From: an uncultured Clostridium sp.
GTDB taxonomy: Bacteria; Bacillota; Clostridia; Clostridiales; Clostridiaceae
Direction: 5' to 3'
NCBI RefSeq assembly: GCF_900769625.1
Contig: NZ_CAAGHK010000016.1
Location: 1 to 57,887 of the forward strand
DNA length: 57,887 nt
Shown here: one piece after another, positions 43,543 to 53,153 of the stretch
Position numbering within the stretch: the stretch's first letter is position 1
Layout: each line of letters begins with the position of its first letter
Notes under the pieces: model-generated
Told to the model about the DNA's origin: nothing
The model's database searches: none
What the model saw: the letters and a program-made list of their open reading frames with translations, nothing else
Translations under genes and position numbers: made by a program

Positions 43543-45699
43543 TTATATAAACTCTATTTTCCAGTTAAAATATCCTGTCTCTTCATTTCTTTCATATCTG
43601 AAATAAGCTGAAAAAGTGTTACCCTTTTTGCTTTTTAAATTTCTGAATCCTACTTTGCCATTTTTTAAAAGGATCTGTACCATTTCTCTTGATACTTTTT
43701 TGCCAAAAGAAGTGATGTATTTGTCATCTTTCCAAATAGTAAACTTACATCCATTTTTCCAGTTGCTACAGCCAAATCCTTTTTCACCTTCAACGACTGC
43801 ATTTCCACATACAGGACATACGCCAAGACTTTCCACATCCTTTGGAATTTCCACTTTGAATCTTGATAACGCGCCTGTATCCTTCTTTATTAATTCTACT
43901 GATTTTATTGTAAAGTCAGTAATAAGCTTCATAAAATCACTCTTAGCAAATTTTCCTTTTTCGATATCTGAAAGTGTCTTTTCTAGTCTTCCTGTATATT
44001 CAAGGTCAAGAAGTTCTTTTACCGGAAATATCTCAACTATATTTCTACCAAGCTCTGTGCAGATAAGGCTCTTGCCCTTAGTTCTCAGATATCCTATATC
44101 CTTAAGCTTTTTTATTGTTTCAGCACGAGTTGCCGGTGTTCCAATACTGAATCCACTTAGTATTGCCTGCATCATCTCCTCCGAATCTTCTTTGCCTTCA
44201 ACACCCTTGCCACATGTTTCCATAACTCTTAAGAGAGTTTTTTCAGTGTGATGCTTTGGTGGCTTTTTAGTTACTGAATTCACTTTTGATTTTACTATAT
44301 CAACCTGCTCATCTACTTCTACTTTCGGAAGAATAACATCTTTACTTTCAATCTTTTCAACCTTCTTCCAGCCTTCAACAAGTTTTACTTTGCCCTTTGA
44401 AACAAATATACCCTTAACTTCTGGATTATCAGCCTTTAAAGTCACCTTAGTTTCTTCATATTTAAATGCTGGCATGAACTGCATAATAAACCTATTTTTT
44501 ATCGCCTCATATACAATCCTCTCATCTGGACTTAAGGCAGATGGTTTGATATATGTAGGTGTGATAGCACTATGGCTTTCAACTTTTGAACTATCAAATA
44601 TCCTTTTCGATGTTGTAAATTTAATTTCATTTTCATACGGAAGTCCAGTTTTCAAAGTATTTAAAACCTTCTCTGCTCTCTCTTTTAAACTTTCTTCCAA
44701 AACTACACTGGCAGTTCTAGGATATGTTGTCAGCTTCTTTTCATATAAAGATTGTGCAACCTTAAGAACCTTATCAGACGTCCATCCTTTGTATTTACTT
44801 GTTATGTATCCCTGAAGATTTGATAAATTAAACAGATACGGTGGATATTCTCTTTTTGATTCAGTCTGCTTATCTACTATTTTAGCAGTTCCTCCCTCAA
44901 GTAATGGTAGAAGCCTGCTTAAGTCTTCCTTCTTATCAAATTTTTCCCTTTCATTTTCGTAATATAATCCCTCAAACTCTTCCTTATCAGAAGCTTTAAA
45001 ATTAGATATAAGCTTATAATAAGTTGTCGCTGTAAAGTTCTCAATTTCTTTATCTCTGTCATATATTATCTTCAGTGTAGGAAGCAATACCCTTCCTATA
45101 TTTATAGTCTTATTTTCTTCAAAATTATACTTTAATGTACTTACTGATGTTAAATTTATACCAATTATCCAGTCACTCCACTGCCTTCCGATGCCAGCAT
45201 CCTGAAGTGGCTGCATTTCTTTGTTATCTTTTAATGATTCCATACCTTTTTTTACTTCATCAGGAGTCCATTCATTTAATAACAATCTATATATAGGTTT
45301 TTCAACCTTAAAATAATCAAAAATTTCATCTGCTATAACCTGACCTTCTCTATCAAAGTCAGTTGCAGATATAACTCCATCTACATCTTCTCTGTCTATA
45401 AGATTTTTTATAATTGCAAGCTGTTTTTTAGCACCCTTATCCTCAATACTTCTGTTTACACTGTCAGATTTAACTTTATATAAGAAGTGCTCTGGAATAA
45501 AAGGGAATTTTTCAAATCTCCATCCCTTCATGCTTTCATCATAATCCTTTGCATCATATAGCTGCAAGAGATGTCCAAATGCCCACGTTATATAATAGCC
45601 GTTACCTTCAAAATAGCCATCTTTTCTAGCTTTTACCTTAAACGCATCTACAATATTCTTAGCTACAGATGGTTTTTCCGCAATAATCACTTTTGCCAT
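43543..45699 (-). CDS. topB: DNA topoisomerase III
   Basis: 718-residue type IA topoisomerase. TOPRIM domain about 1-135 with E8 and the acidic DFDRE triad (ATDFDREGQ). Catalytic tyrosine Y326 lies in TTYPRTAS; GRVLLPTL replaces the usual GRVQTPTL. The C-terminus has a zinc-ribbon-like CPVCG...GCSNWKNGCKF segment and a final domain with KSKKGNTFSAYF, as in the topB forms of Firmicutes. Resolves single-strand interlinks and recombination intermediates. SD GAGGAAAAG precedes ATG 45699. Confidence 0.93.
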   Translation of the reverse strand: MAKVIIAEKPSVAKNIVDAFKVKARKDGYFEGNGYYITWAFGHLLQLYDAKDYDESMKGWRFEKFPFIPEHFLYKVKSDSVNRSIEDKGAKKQLAIIKNLIDREDVDGVISATDFDREGQVIADEIFDYFKVEKPIYRLLLNEWTPDEVKKGMESLKDNKEMQPLQDAGIGRQWSDWIIGINLTSVSTLKYNFEENKTINIGRVLLPTLKIIYDRDKEIENFTATTYYKLISNFKASDKEEFEGLYYENEREKFDKKEDLSRLLPLLEGGTAKIVDKQTESKREYPPYLFNLSNLQGYITSKYKGWTSDKVLKVAQSLYEKKLTTYPRTASVVLEESLKERAEKVLNTLKTGLPYENEIKFTTSKRIFDSSKVESHSAITPTYIKPSALSPDERIVYEAIKNRFIMQFMPAFKYEETKVTLKADNPEVKGIFVSKGKVKLVEGWKKVEKIESKDVILPKVEVDEQVDIVKSKVNSVTKKPPKHHTEKTLLRVMETCGKGVEGKEDSEEMMQAILSGFSIGTPATRAETIKKLKDIGYLRTKGKSLICTELGRNIVEIFPVKELLDLEYTGRLEKTLSDIEKGKFAKSDFMKLITDFTIKSVELIKKDTGALSRFKVEIPKDVESLGVCPVCGNAVVEGEKGFGCSNWKNGCKFTIWKDDKYITSFGKKVSREMVQILLKNGKVGFRNLKSKKGNTFSAYFRYERNEETGYFNWKIEFI

Positions 45700-45760
45700 G
45701 CTATTTCTTTTCCTCCTCTCGGTTATTATTGTGCACTATATATATTAACACTAATCAAAA

Positions 45761-45794
45761 AATAAAACCAGTTTACATTCGAACTGGTTTTATT
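45761..45794 (-). terminator. Terminator of tspO
   Basis: A 13-bp perfect stem AATAAAACCAGTT/AACTGGTTTTATT with an 8-nt loop lies 13 bp after the tspO stop. Confidence 0.88.
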
Positions 45795-45807
45795 ACAGAA
45801 TTCATTT

Positions 45808-46302
45808 TTACATTTCATTAAGCATCCATACAAAAAAATTCAATACACCCGCATAAATCAGCCATAATAAATATGCCATCATGAGTAAGGCTGGTATTTT
45901 TCCTCCCTTATCATAAAATCTTTTTATAGTAAGAACAACAAAGAATACCAGAATCAACAGCTCTATAAAAGCTAATCCATATAATCGTAATCCAAAAAAT
46001 AATATGCTCCAGAAAAAATTTAAAAGCAACTGTATGTAATAAACAAACATAGCAGAGCTTGTGTCTATATTGCTGTATTTTAAGATATATATCTTATAAG
46101 CAGCAATACCCATAAGAACATAAAGAATTGTCCATACAATTGGGAAAACATACGATGGAGGTGTAAAAAATGGTTTATTAAGCTGTCCATATATTTCTTT
46201 TATATTAGGAATGATTTTGTTTATAAGGAATCCGATGATGAGAGGTATTCCTATGTTAATTATTAATGGTATAATCATAATTTGCTTAGTGTTTTTATTC
46301 AT
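45808..46302 (-). CDS. tspO: TspO/MBR family protein
   Basis: 164-residue membrane protein with five helices. LNKPFFTPPSYVFPIVWTIL (about 37-56) and LNFFWSILFFG are the TspO/peripheral benzodiazepine receptor signatures. TspO binds porphyrins and other hydrophobic ligands; its physiological role is debated. ATG 46302 with GAGGAGC upstream. Confidence 0.92.
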   Translation of the reverse strand: MNKNTKQIMIIPLIINIGIPLIIGFLINKIIPNIKEIYGQLNKPFFTPPSYVFPIVWTILYVLMGIAAYKIYILKYSNIDTSSAMFVYYIQLLLNFFWSILFFGLRLYGLAFIELLILVFFVVLTIKRFYDKGGKIPALLMMAYLLWLIYAGVLNFFVWMLNEM

Positions 46303-46596
46303 ACTTTAGCTCCTCATAATTAATATTTCCACACAAGGATGATATATTATATTATACATAATAGAAAAATATGTGCTTATGATGGTCTCTAGTAATCAAT
46401 AAAATTATAAATGAAATGCCTATAAAATTATCTTCTAAAAAGAAAAAGAGTAATACATAAATAATTATACTTGTTAAAAAGGACATTAAGATTTTTTGTA
46501 AACAAAAAACTTATATTAAACACAACATTTTCCTTATTACAAATTTTATATTATTATATATTACTCTATTTTTATTCTTCGTACATATCAATCTTT
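46303..46596. other. Intergenic region, nothing identified
   Basis: 294 AT-rich bases downstream of the second YhgE gene. No ORF, clear hairpin terminator or repeat was found. Confidence 0.45.
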
Positions 46597-48894
46597 TTAA
46601 TGTCTTAATATTCCGCTCTTAAGCAGTTTTTCCATAACCTTATCAGTCACTTTATTTAATGGTCCCTTAAGAGTAATTCCTAAAACAAAAGATACAACTG
46701 CATATACACTTAATATTTTTATATCTTTTATAAGTATAGGATACACTATACCCGCAAGAATCTGCCTCATTCCATTTATAGCATATGTAAAAGGAAGATA
46801 TTCATATATTCTATGGAAAATTTCTGGTGTAACTTCTATTGGGAAGGTTCCACTTGTACCTGCCATCTGTATTACCATGATTACAACAACTGCCGATTTT
46901 CCAATATCATCAAGAAGACTTGCTGCTGTATATACTATTAAAGTAAATACTATTGCTACAAAAACTCCATAAAACATAAACATCACCGGATGGATAGCAT
47001 ATACATCCAGCCATATCAACGAACCGCCACATGCTAGTGCAGCTCCTATTGAAGTTAATGTTAGAAAAGTCAGTAGTTTTCCTAAATAAATTTCATAAGG
47101 TTTAAGTTCCACACCCTCTTCAATATTTTCTGCCTTAAATGATAGAAGTGCACTTGATATTAGAGCTCCAACCCATATACATAAAACTATATAAAATGGT
47201 ACGCTTGATGATCCATAATTTGGCCATGAAAATAATCTGTTATCTTCTATTTCAACTGGGCTAGCCATAAAATCACTTTGATCCTCCCAGCTATTTGTTA
47301 TCATATCTATTATCTCATTAAACTTATCATCTTCATCCATTTCTCTAAGCTTATCTGCTACTTCATGTACCTTATCTTTTACTTCTGGCAATTTATCTCT
47401 AAGGTCAGATAAACTCTCACCTGAAAATTTAATAGTATCTTGGGCTGAGCTCAGTATTTCTTCTAAATTTGGAAGCACATCACGCCCTTGACTTAAAATT
47501 TCAACTGTAGTATTTAATATGTATTGTATTGAATCAAAACCGTCATTTATTCCATTTATTATTTCTGAATCATAGCTGTCAACAACGTCAGTTATTAAAG
47601 TATTCACATCTCTCAGATTATTTCTTAAATCTGTTAGTGTCTGTAAATCTAACTCTTCACCATTTTCCAGATTTCCTATTTTCTCATCAGCTCTTGAAAT
47701 TAATATCTCAAGTTTTTCCTCAACCTTATCAAGCTTATCCATTAATATAGTTATGCTACTGTTTACTAATTTTATGCTCTTTTTAATATCATCAAAAAGT
47801 TTTTTCTGTTCGTTAATCTTATTTGCAATCTTCTGCAGATTTTCATCCTCTTCAAGAAGTGATTCGTTTATATTTATTTCCGGAATATCATAATCTATTA
47901 TCTTTTTTAAAAAACTTTTAGTACTCTTAAGCATTCCCTTTATATTACTTACTGTTACTTTTGTAGCTGTAGCATTTTCTGAAATCAGTATTAATGATTT
48001 CTTTGCCGCATCAGGCAGTACATTTTCATCAATATTATCTAATGTAACTGACGCATTGTTAAGAAGATTCTGAGTCTGTAGTAAATCACTTTTTATTCTT
48101 GGTGAAATTTCATCAACATCACTCTTCATTTTATCAACTATATATCCACTATTATCTACAAAATCATTTGTTGAATCCAATATATCTGATATAGTTGGAA
48201 GAATATCATTTGTCTTTAAAAGAAGCTGATCCACATCTCCAACTCCATTAATAATATCATCTAAAATACTTTCAAGCTGTGGCATTTCTTCATCCAATTC
48301 ATATATCTTATCAATCAGATCTCTTATATCATCTCTTTTGCCATCAATTTCAACTCCAGTTTCATTTATCAGTCTGAACATAACACCTGAAACAGTCTTT
48401 ACGATATTCTCATCAAGCTGGTTCTTTACACTGTTTGCTCCTGCATCTGTAAGCTTTGGTGCTATTGCATTTATTTTTTCATTAACAGTATATATTAATT
48501 TAGGTTTTACTACTTCCTTATCCATAAGTGTAGTTACACATCCTGAAAAATCTTCAGGTATTACTATTGAAGCATAGTACTTTTCATTTAAAAGTCCTTT
48601 CTTTGCTTCATCTTCACTTACAAATATCCAATCCATCTTATCATTATCTTCTAGTTTCTCAACAAGTTCTCTACCAAGATTAAGTTCCTGCTCCTTATAT
48701 ATTGTACCTGAATCATTATTTACAACTGCAATTTTTATTCCATTTGTATTTGCATATGGGTCCCATGATGCCTTTATATTAGTTAAGGAATATAAAGATG
48801 GAATAAGTATGATAATTATTGCCATAATCATAGCTGCCCAGTTCGTGCATATTCTTTTTATGTCTCTTATATAAATTTTAAATACATTCTTCAT
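46597..48894 (-). CDS. YhgE/Pip family membrane protein, copy 1
   Basis: 765-residue protein. One N-terminal helix (about 18-38); a large outside region to about 540 with extended coiled-coil segments; then about six helices of ABC-2-like type at the C-terminus (FYIVLCIWVGALISSALLSF onward). The N-terminal WDPYANTNGIKIAVVNNDSG is the YhgE hallmark. Homologues include phage-infection protein Pip of Lactococcus and EsaA-like secretion proteins; the cellular role is unresolved. It starts 15 bp after copy 2, so the two are co-transcribed. Confidence 0.9.
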   Translation of the reverse strand: MKNVFKIYIRDIKRICTNWAAMIMAIIIILIPSLYSLTNIKASWDPYANTNGIKIAVVNNDSGTIYKEQELNLGRELVEKLEDNDKMDWIFVSEDEAKKGLLNEKYYASIVIPEDFSGCVTTLMDKEVVKPKLIYTVNEKINAIAPKLTDAGANSVKNQLDENIVKTVSGVMFRLINETGVEIDGKRDDIRDLIDKIYELDEEMPQLESILDDIINGVGDVDQLLLKTNDILPTISDILDSTNDFVDNSGYIVDKMKSDVDEISPRIKSDLLQTQNLLNNASVTLDNIDENVLPDAAKKSLILISENATATKVTVSNIKGMLKSTKSFLKKIIDYDIPEININESLLEEDENLQKIANKINEQKKLFDDIKKSIKLVNSSITILMDKLDKVEEKLEILISRADEKIGNLENGEELDLQTLTDLRNNLRDVNTLITDVVDSYDSEIINGINDGFDSIQYILNTTVEILSQGRDVLPNLEEILSSAQDTIKFSGESLSDLRDKLPEVKDKVHEVADKLREMDEDDKFNEIIDMITNSWEDQSDFMASPVEIEDNRLFSWPNYGSSSVPFYIVLCIWVGALISSALLSFKAENIEEGVELKPYEIYLGKLLTFLTLTSIGAALACGGSLIWLDVYAIHPVMFMFYGVFVAIVFTLIVYTAASLLDDIGKSAVVVIMVIQMAGTSGTFPIEVTPEIFHRIYEYLPFTYAINGMRQILAGIVYPILIKDIKILSVYAVVSFVLGITLKGPLNKVTDKVMEKLLKSGILRH

Positions 48895-48909
48895 CCTTTA
48901 TCCCTCAAT

Positions 48910-51201
48910 TTATATGACTAGCTTACTTTCTTTCAATTTGTCTACAAAAGGTTTAATACACTTATTGCTCACCTTTTTAAATGTAATTCCTATTATCAGA
49001 GAAACAATCATAAATATCATTAAAACTGCAATATCTTTAAGTAATATTGAATATACAATACCAGCCATTATCTGCCTCATACCGTTTATTGCATAGGTAA
49101 ATGGAAGGTATGGATATATAATCTGGAACATTCTTGGATTAACTTCTATTGGGAAATTAGCGCTGCTGGCTGCAACCTGAACAACAAGCAATACAATACC
49201 AATCACAATTCCTCCATGACCAAATAAACTTACAGCTGTATATATCATTACCATAAAGACAATACTTACAAAAATAGCATAAAATACAAACATTACTGGA
49301 TGAACAGCATATACTTTCAATAAAAGCAATACTCCCATGCTTGCAACAATAGCCTGAAAAATCCCTATTAACACAAACAATGCCATTCTTCCAAAGTATA
49401 CTTCATATCGTTTATACTCTTCTTCTTCTTCTTCAGCATGCACTTCAGTTCCTAAAAGAATTGAAAGCATATATCCACCAATCCATAAACATAATATTGT
49501 ATAGAATGGAGTAGCTGTTGAACCATAATTAGGCCAAGGGAAAAGTCTATTATCATCAATTTCAACAGGATTAGCCATAAAGTCACTTTGAGTTTCCCAA
49601 TTGTTTGTTATCATTCCTAGTATTTCATCGATATCATCTTTATTATCAAATTCCTTTATTTTAGATGATAATTTATGAATCTTTTCCTTAAGGTCTGGAA
49701 AATCTTCCTGAAGCTTTACAAGTTCATCATGAGATCTGTTTGATATATCAATGAATGTGTTAATCAGATTTTCCAAATCAGGAAGAATAGCCTTTCCCTG
49801 TCCTAATAATGTAAGACTGTTATCCCCAACATTCCTAATAAGATCTATTTCACTATTTATATCTTTAACAAAGTCAGTGCTGTAATCATCAATAATATCC
49901 GCAACTAGATCATGAATATCATTTACTAACGTTACTGTATCTGTTAAGAACTGTTTATCCAGCTTTTCACCATTATCAAGATCTTCTATTTTATTATTTA
50001 TTCTATCTCTTAAAACTCCAAGCCTCTCATCAATAGTATCAAGTCTATTGTTGATCATTATTATTATCTTGTTCATATCTTTCAAGTTCTTCTGCATACT
50101 CTCAAGTGCAGATACTTGTTTATTATATTGTTTCATAAGATTTTTGATATTTTCATCTATCTCTGTATCATCACTTATTTCAAGCTTAGGAATTTCTATT
50201 TTTGCAAGCTTATTAAGAACTTTAGATAATTTCTTAAGCTGATCTCTTGTTCCTTGGGCTGTTGTCTGCATTGCATCAGTTGTATCAAGTGCTGTGAGAA
50301 GTGCTTTTTTTGCTGCTTCCGGTAACACATTTTCATCAAGATTGCTTAATATAACACTTAATGAATCAAACTTCTGCTCTGCATCCACAAGCTTATCCTT
50401 TAAATTTGGCGACAACTCATCAATTTCACTTTGAAGTTCATCAAGCCGATCTAGATTATCTATAAGAAATGTTTCGCTTGCATCTGACACATCATCAATA
50501 ATTGGAAGTAACTTATCAATTTCAACCATAAGCTCTGAAGCATTAACTGTTCCATCTACTGCACTATCTAATAAAGCACCAAGCTTTGGCATATTATCAT
50601 CAAGCTCATATGCTGCATCCATTATTCTTCTAAGTTCACTTCTATTGTTTTCTAAATTAATACCTACTTCATTGCAGGTTCTGAAAACAATACCTGATAT
50701 TGTCTTTACAATATTCTCATCAAGCTGACTCTTAAGAGTTTTTACAGCTGAATCTGTAAATTTAGGAGTAATGGGATTTTTCTTCTCATTTGCAGTATAA
50801 ATAAGCTTAGGTTTTTCTACATTTTTCTCAACTAATGTTGTAGTTTTCTTTGAAAAGTCTTCTGGAATAATTATTGATGCATAATATTCTTCCATGAGCA
50901 ATCCATTATCTGCGGTTTCTCTATCGACAAACTGCCATCCCATTTTATTATTATCTTTCAATTTATATATAAGCTGATCACCAAGATTAATCTCCTTGTC
51001 TTTAAATACAGTACCCTGATCTTCATTTACAACAGCCACTTTTATACCTGATGTACTTGAATAAGGGTCCCATGATGCAAATATATTAACAATAGCATAT
51101 AATGATGGAATTGCAATAAGTCCTAAAACAATTGTGACTGCAACCCAATTGGTAATTATATTCTTAAAATCTTTCTTAATTATCTTTATTATGTTTCTCA
51201 T
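48910..51201 (-). CDS. YhgE/Pip family membrane protein, copy 2
   Basis: 763-residue paralogue of copy 1 with the same architecture and collinear motifs (WDPYSSTSGIKVAVVNEDQG, YYASIIIPEDFS, LPFTYAINGMRQIMAGIVY). Near-equal length and adjacent position suggest a tandem duplication and possibly a heteromeric complex. SD GAGGGATACAT before ATG 51201. First gene of the pair, with a promoter and operator-like sites upstream. Confidence 0.9.
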   Translation of the reverse strand: MRNIIKIIKKDFKNIITNWVAVTIVLGLIAIPSLYAIVNIFASWDPYSSTSGIKVAVVNEDQGTVFKDKEINLGDQLIYKLKDNNKMGWQFVDRETADNGLLMEEYYASIIIPEDFSKKTTTLVEKNVEKPKLIYTANEKKNPITPKFTDSAVKTLKSQLDENIVKTISGIVFRTCNEVGINLENNRSELRRIMDAAYELDDNMPKLGALLDSAVDGTVNASELMVEIDKLLPIIDDVSDASETFLIDNLDRLDELQSEIDELSPNLKDKLVDAEQKFDSLSVILSNLDENVLPEAAKKALLTALDTTDAMQTTAQGTRDQLKKLSKVLNKLAKIEIPKLEISDDTEIDENIKNLMKQYNKQVSALESMQKNLKDMNKIIIMINNRLDTIDERLGVLRDRINNKIEDLDNGEKLDKQFLTDTVTLVNDIHDLVADIIDDYSTDFVKDINSEIDLIRNVGDNSLTLLGQGKAILPDLENLINTFIDISNRSHDELVKLQEDFPDLKEKIHKLSSKIKEFDNKDDIDEILGMITNNWETQSDFMANPVEIDDNRLFPWPNYGSTATPFYTILCLWIGGYMLSILLGTEVHAEEEEEEYKRYEVYFGRMALFVLIGIFQAIVASMGVLLLLKVYAVHPVMFVFYAIFVSIVFMVMIYTAVSLFGHGGIVIGIVLLVVQVAASSANFPIEVNPRMFQIIYPYLPFTYAINGMRQIMAGIVYSILLKDIAVLMIFMIVSLIIGITFKKVSNKCIKPFVDKLKESKLVI

Positions 51202-51237
51202 ATGTATCCCTCTAAAATTTATTAATAATTTATATCA

Positions 51238-51293
51238 ATTATATCACATAAAAACTGACTATACGTCACTTTTTTATAAAATATGACTATATG
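51238..51293 (-). promoter_or_regulatory. yhgE promoter with TetR-like dyad
   Basis: On the minus strand a TATAAT (51238-51243) lies 36 bp before the start. Just upstream is the dyad TGAC-TATAC-GTCA (51256-51268), and 28 bp further out a half-matching TGACTATATG (51284-51293). The dyad overlaps the -35 zone. TGAC-N5-GTCA is like TetR-family operators, and TetR genes often neighbour yhgE, although none is in this window. Confidence 0.4.
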
Positions 51294-51361
51294 TTTTGGC
51301 TAAATCAATACTATTAATGATTTCTTTTGAAAATTATAGTATATTATATATTAATTAACAT

Positions 51362-51421
51362 AAAGGAGGTGACTTTTAGCTTTTTATTCAATACATTGAT
51401 GAATAAGCTAAAAATATTATG
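51362..51421 (+). promoter_or_regulatory. Consensus SD separated from ATG by a hairpin
   Basis: AAAGGAGGTGA (51363-51372 region) is followed one base later by a hairpin: TTTTAGCTT (51374-51382), 3-nt bulge, ATTCA (51386-51390), loop, TGAAT (51400-51404), AAGCTAAAA (51405-51413). ATG follows at 51419-51421. Unfolded, SD and ATG are about 46 nt apart; with the hairpin folded the effective gap is about 6 nt. Confidence 0.5.
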
Positions 51422-51986
51422 AATAATATAAAAATACGCGATATTGAAGTATATCATGGTTCTAAAGTTGTGAACAATTCTTATTATATTGAACACTTCA
51501 AAAAAATTAGGCAAAGATATCAAACACTTTTTAGAAGATGTTACTGGCAGAAAAAAGATATGTGCTAGAAGATAAAAGTAAAAATAGCTTAACTATGGCT
51601 ATTAACGCCAGTAACAAAGTTTTAGAAAAATCAGGGCTTAAAGGTAATGATCTGGATATGATTGTTTATTCAAGCGTTCTGCCTGAGTTTGCAACTCCCC
51701 CATCATATGTAATACTTCATCATGAACTTCACGGCAAGCCTGCTTATAGTTTAGGTATTTATATAGATAAAATTTGCTCGAAATATTGTAAAAATAAAAC
51801 TATAGTCTTTGCTGAAGACGGAAGGAGATTCTCGTATAAAAAGCTGTCTTATCAAGTAAATATGATAGCAAAATGCCTTATATACTTAGGAATAAAAAAA
51901 GAGATAATATTGCAATAGTATCTTGTAACTCTCCTGAATGAAAAATAGGTGCAGTATTAACATGTGTTAATTATACTTTAACTTAA
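51419..51986 (+). pseudogene. Decayed KASIII / acyl-CoA ligase fusion remnant
   Basis: Reading from ATG 51419 in shifting frames gives the N-terminus of a ketoacyl-ACP synthase III-like protein: MNNIKIRDIEVYHGSKVVNN, frameshift, LGKDIKHFLEDVTGRKK, frameshift, RYVLEDKSKNSLTMAINASN...GNDLDMIVYSSVLPEFATPP. It stops matching near LHHELHGKPA, before the catalytic Cys. The same frame then becomes the start of an AMP-forming acyl-CoA synthetase (IYIDKICSKYCKNKTIVFAE, RRFSYKKLSYQVNMIAKCL). A third frameshift leads to DNIAIVSCNSPE, a stop, and KIGAVLTCVNYTL. So an internal deletion joined two genes, followed by frameshifts and a nonsense mutation. Confidence 0.8.
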
Positions 51987-52008
51987 AGAAATAGCTATTG
52001 ATAGTTTT

Positions 52009-52370
52009 TTATACGTCTGCAACTGATTTTATAAATTCAAAGTGCTCTTCTAAATTTTCCGATTTTAATATTCTTTTTAACTGCATTTTTCTAATTAATT
52101 CTGTTGATGGGATAATATAAACCTTTTTTAAACTTGCATAATCATGGTACATATTTGCCAAATTTCCCTCAAGTTCCTTTGCAAATACTTTCAGTTTACT
52201 TCCATCAATCACAATACTTGTATTTGCTATATTAACCTCTTTCTTTAATTTATTATAATTATTAATAAATTAATCTACACTTTTTTCATTAAAAAACCAC
52301 TAATAACTATAACAACCTTATTTTTTGACATATCTGTTTTGATTTTATAATCTTTTTTCTCTATATTCAT
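52009..52370 (-). pseudogene. Decayed gene for a small STAS-like protein
   Basis: ATG 52370 has a good SD (AAAGGGGTGAG) and reads MNIEKKDYKIKTDMSKNKVV then IVISGFLM. After that a poly-A frameshift and an in-frame TAA interrupt it. In the other frame it continues FINNYNKLKKEVNIANTSIV, IDGSKLKVFAKELEGNL and ends EHFEFIKSVADV at 52009. The joined product would be about 120 residues. The alternation of a hydrophobic strand, helix and strand-IDG resembles a STAS/SpoIIAA-like fold, but that is a guess. Confidence 0.65.
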
Positions 52371-52415
52371 ATGACTCACCCCTTTCAATTACATATTCTT
52401 TAATATAAATTTAAG

Positions 52416-52439
52416 ACCTGCTTAATACTATAAGCAGGT
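52416..52439 (-). terminator. Terminator of the pab operon, overlapping the pabC stop
   Basis: The 9-bp stem ACCTGCTTA/TAAGCAGGT (52416-52424 with 52431-52439) has the pabC stop codon (52428-52430) in its loop. On the minus strand it is followed by TCTTAAATTTATATT, so the T-run is weak. Confidence 0.65.
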
Positions 52440-53153
52440 TCTTTCATCTAAATATCTCTTTAAAATATAATCACATTTTTCTCTCGTTTTAAATTTATGT
52501 CCTTCAAATGAGCGGACAGGCATTATTCCCATCAGCGAGTTACTTAAGAACATCTCATCAAAATCAATTATTTCCTCTTGATAAATTACTTTTTCAACAA
52601 CCTCATATTTATCAATTATATATTTTCTTATTGTTCCATTAAGCATACCGCATGATAAATCAGGCGTAAATATTACATCATCTTTGATAAAAAATATATT
52701 TGAAACAGCACCCTCAGTTAACTGCCCCTTTGAATTTAAAAATATCGGTTCATCATATCCCTTTTGAGCAGCAAGTCTTTTTTCAATAATATTATCACCG
52801 TAATTTAATGATTTAATATATGTAAAAAGTGAAGTTTCATTACGGATAACTGAACTCATACATGTAGAAAACCCTTTTTTATATTTTTCATCAGTATAAT
52901 TATTATCTCTGCACTGCCAGATGATATTTTTATCTGAAATAATAACCTTGAGCACACCATCTTTCATTGGGTTATCTTTTACATAATTAACTATTTCATC
53001 TCTTGTTAAATTTACATTTATAGCAAGTTTTTTCATCCCTTCTTTTAATCTCTGAATATGATAATCAAGAAGAACTACATGATTATCAATAACCGACATA
53101 GTTTCAAATATTCCTAATCCAAATGAATATCCCTCATCAAATACAACTTTCAT
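52428..53153 (-). CDS. pabC: 4-amino-4-deoxychorismate lyase
   Basis: 241-residue fold-type IV PLP enzyme that releases pyruvate from aminodeoxychorismate to give p-aminobenzoate. YSFGLGIFETMSV (about 9-21) and YHIQRLKEGMKKL (about 32-44) open the fold. The PLP lysine is probably that in YIKSLNYGDNI; LTEGAVSNIFFI and SCGMLNGTIR bind the cofactor phosphate. Position after pabA and pabB distinguishes it from the similar branched-chain and D-amino acid transaminases. SD AGGTGGAAA before ATG 53153. Confidence 0.92.
   Translation of the reverse strand: MKVVFDEGYSFGLGIFETMSVIDNHVVLLDYHIQRLKEGMKKLAINVNLTRDEIVNYVKDNPMKDGVLKVIISDKNIIWQCRDNNYTDEKYKKGFSTCMSSVIRNETSLFTYIKSLNYGDNIIEKRLAAQKGYDEPIFLNSKGQLTEGAVSNIFFIKDDVIFTPDLSCGMLNGTIRKYIIDKYEVVEKVIYQEEIIDFDEMFLSNSLMGIMPVRSFEGHKFKTREKCDYILKRYLDERTCL

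Noticed and set aside
51363..51410. Leader peptide after the orphan SD (MNKLKIL from 51401)
   Set aside because: The seven-codon frame begins about 30 nt from the SD and lies in the hairpin; the ATG at 51419 with family similarity is a better explanation.
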